The notes beneath the pieces are model-generated. The model had not been told where the DNA came from and did no database searches. It worked only from the letters and a program-made list of their open reading frames with translations. A stretch of DNA of 64,000 nucleotides from NCBI RefSeq assembly GCF_024519315.1, contig NZ_JANIIC010000002.1, positions 1 to 64,000 on the forward strand. Direction: 5' to 3'. Shown piece after piece: positions 63,627-64,000 of this stretch. The position numbers were made by a program, and so were the translations under genes. The stretch's first letter is position 1, and each line of letters opens with the position of its first letter. This DNA is from Streptomyces malaysiensis subsp. samsunensis. Lineage in GTDB: Bacteria; Actinomycetota; Actinomycetes; Streptomycetales; Streptomycetaceae.

Positions 63627-64000
63627 TCGGCCTGATGTCGGGCACGTCCCATGACGCGGTGGACGCCGCGGCGGCCGATCTGGTGCTCGACGGCGACACC
63701 GTGGTGCTGGCCCCGCTGGGGCTGGTCAGCGAGGCGTATCCGGAGGCGCTGCGGTCGGCGCTGAGCGCCGCGCTGCCCCCGGCGGCCACCACCATGAAGG
63801 AGGTGTGCGCGCTCGACACCGGTATCGGCCAGGCGTTCGCCTCGCTCGCGGCCCGCGCCGACCGGGAGCTGTGCGAGGGCCGCGCGGACCTCATCGGCTC
63901 TCCTGGCCAGACGGTGTACCACTGGGCCGAGGGCGGAAAGGTGCACGGCACGCTCCAGCTCGGCCAGCCCGCCTGGATCGCCGAGGCCACCGGCTGCCCG
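63617..64000 (+). CDS. anmK: Anhydro-N-acetylmuramic acid kinase, N-terminal part
   Basis: Phosphorylates 1,6-anhydro-MurNAc with ring opening to MurNAc-6-P during peptidoglycan recycling. The 128 residues in the window show the family start VIGLMSGTSHDAVDAA (ATP-binding GTS-D) and DLIGSPGQTVYHWAEGG. The usual HGQT in that motif reads PGQT here (CCT codon), an unexpected change. GGGAGGAGGAG gives the start at 63617, inside the transporter gene. Cut by the window end. Confidence 0.93.
   Translation, partial: MRVIGLMSGTSHDAVDAAAADLVLDGDTVVLAPLGLVSEAYPEALRSALSAALPPAATTMKEVCALDTGIGQAFASLAARADRELCEGRADLIGSPGQTVYHWAEGGKVHGTLQLGQPAWIAEATGCP

Overview
The window is high-GC DNA with strongly G/C-biased third codon positions, rare TTA codons and a typical Streptomyces gene set: SARP regulator, modular type I PKS, SpoIIE-type phosphatases, ECF41 sigma factor and a Streptomyces intergenic repeat. 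It almost certainly comes from a Streptomyces or close relative. No tRNA, rRNA or CRISPR array was seen.

Left edge (1-11.7 kb) is the end of a modular polyketide cluster. A two-module starter PKS (1606-8844, minus) has a KSQ decarboxylating loading module, then an extension module with a DH but no KR. It continues into a second PKS that runs off the left edge. Divergent from it are an AveD/EryG-like methyltransferase, a SARP activator with two TTA codons (likely bldA-dependent) and a small DUF5988-like protein. The PKS/methyltransferase promoter region carries two interleaved perfect inverted repeats, and a 17-codon leader overlaps the PKS start.

11.7-34.8 kb is mostly housekeeping or accessory: secreted CocE/S15 peptidase-like hydrolase, LCM-type methyltransferase, CapA lipoprotein, a ClpC-like unfoldase, a membrane SpoIIE phosphatase, an ECF41 sigma factor with its FAD oxidoreductase (both with matching ECF41-type promoters), an aldehyde dehydrogenase, a STAND-TPR ATPase, a pair of hypothetical genes, YjbR- and PhzF-family proteins, the pseudouridine catabolism pair psuK-psuG, a tandem pair of ATP-grasp enzymes, a type II thioesterase and a DUF4032 protein.

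34.9-44.5 kb shows mobile-element scars. An AraC-family regulator has been destroyed by a 156-bp IS200/IS605-like element, and a 168-bp foldback MITE with perfect 28-bp termini abuts the stop codon of a roadblock-like gene. Also here are an SDR with a Tyr-Arg active site, a CASTOR/POLLUX-type channel, a large PAS-GAF-SpoIIE-HATPase protein, a Gfo/Idh/MocA oxidoreductase and a DUF4232-like lipoprotein.

44.6-52.4 kb is a compact second polyketide locus: one fully reducing KS-AT-DH-ER-KR-ACP protein without thioesterase or docking domains, preceded by a free-standing ketosynthase whose HGTGT histidine is replaced by Asn. Divergent from it are an Lrp regulator, dimethylarginine/arginine hydrolase and ornithine aminotransferase (arginine-ornithine catabolism). 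Then come fused ADC synthase pabAB and a class IV aminotransferase-fold protein (pabC position) that seems to lack the PLP lysine.

The right end (59.6-64 kb) holds small membrane and DUF1876 proteins, a GH5-like cellulase-family hydrolase behind a clear TTGACA promoter, an MHS-type transporter and the 5' part of anmK, the last two overlapping.
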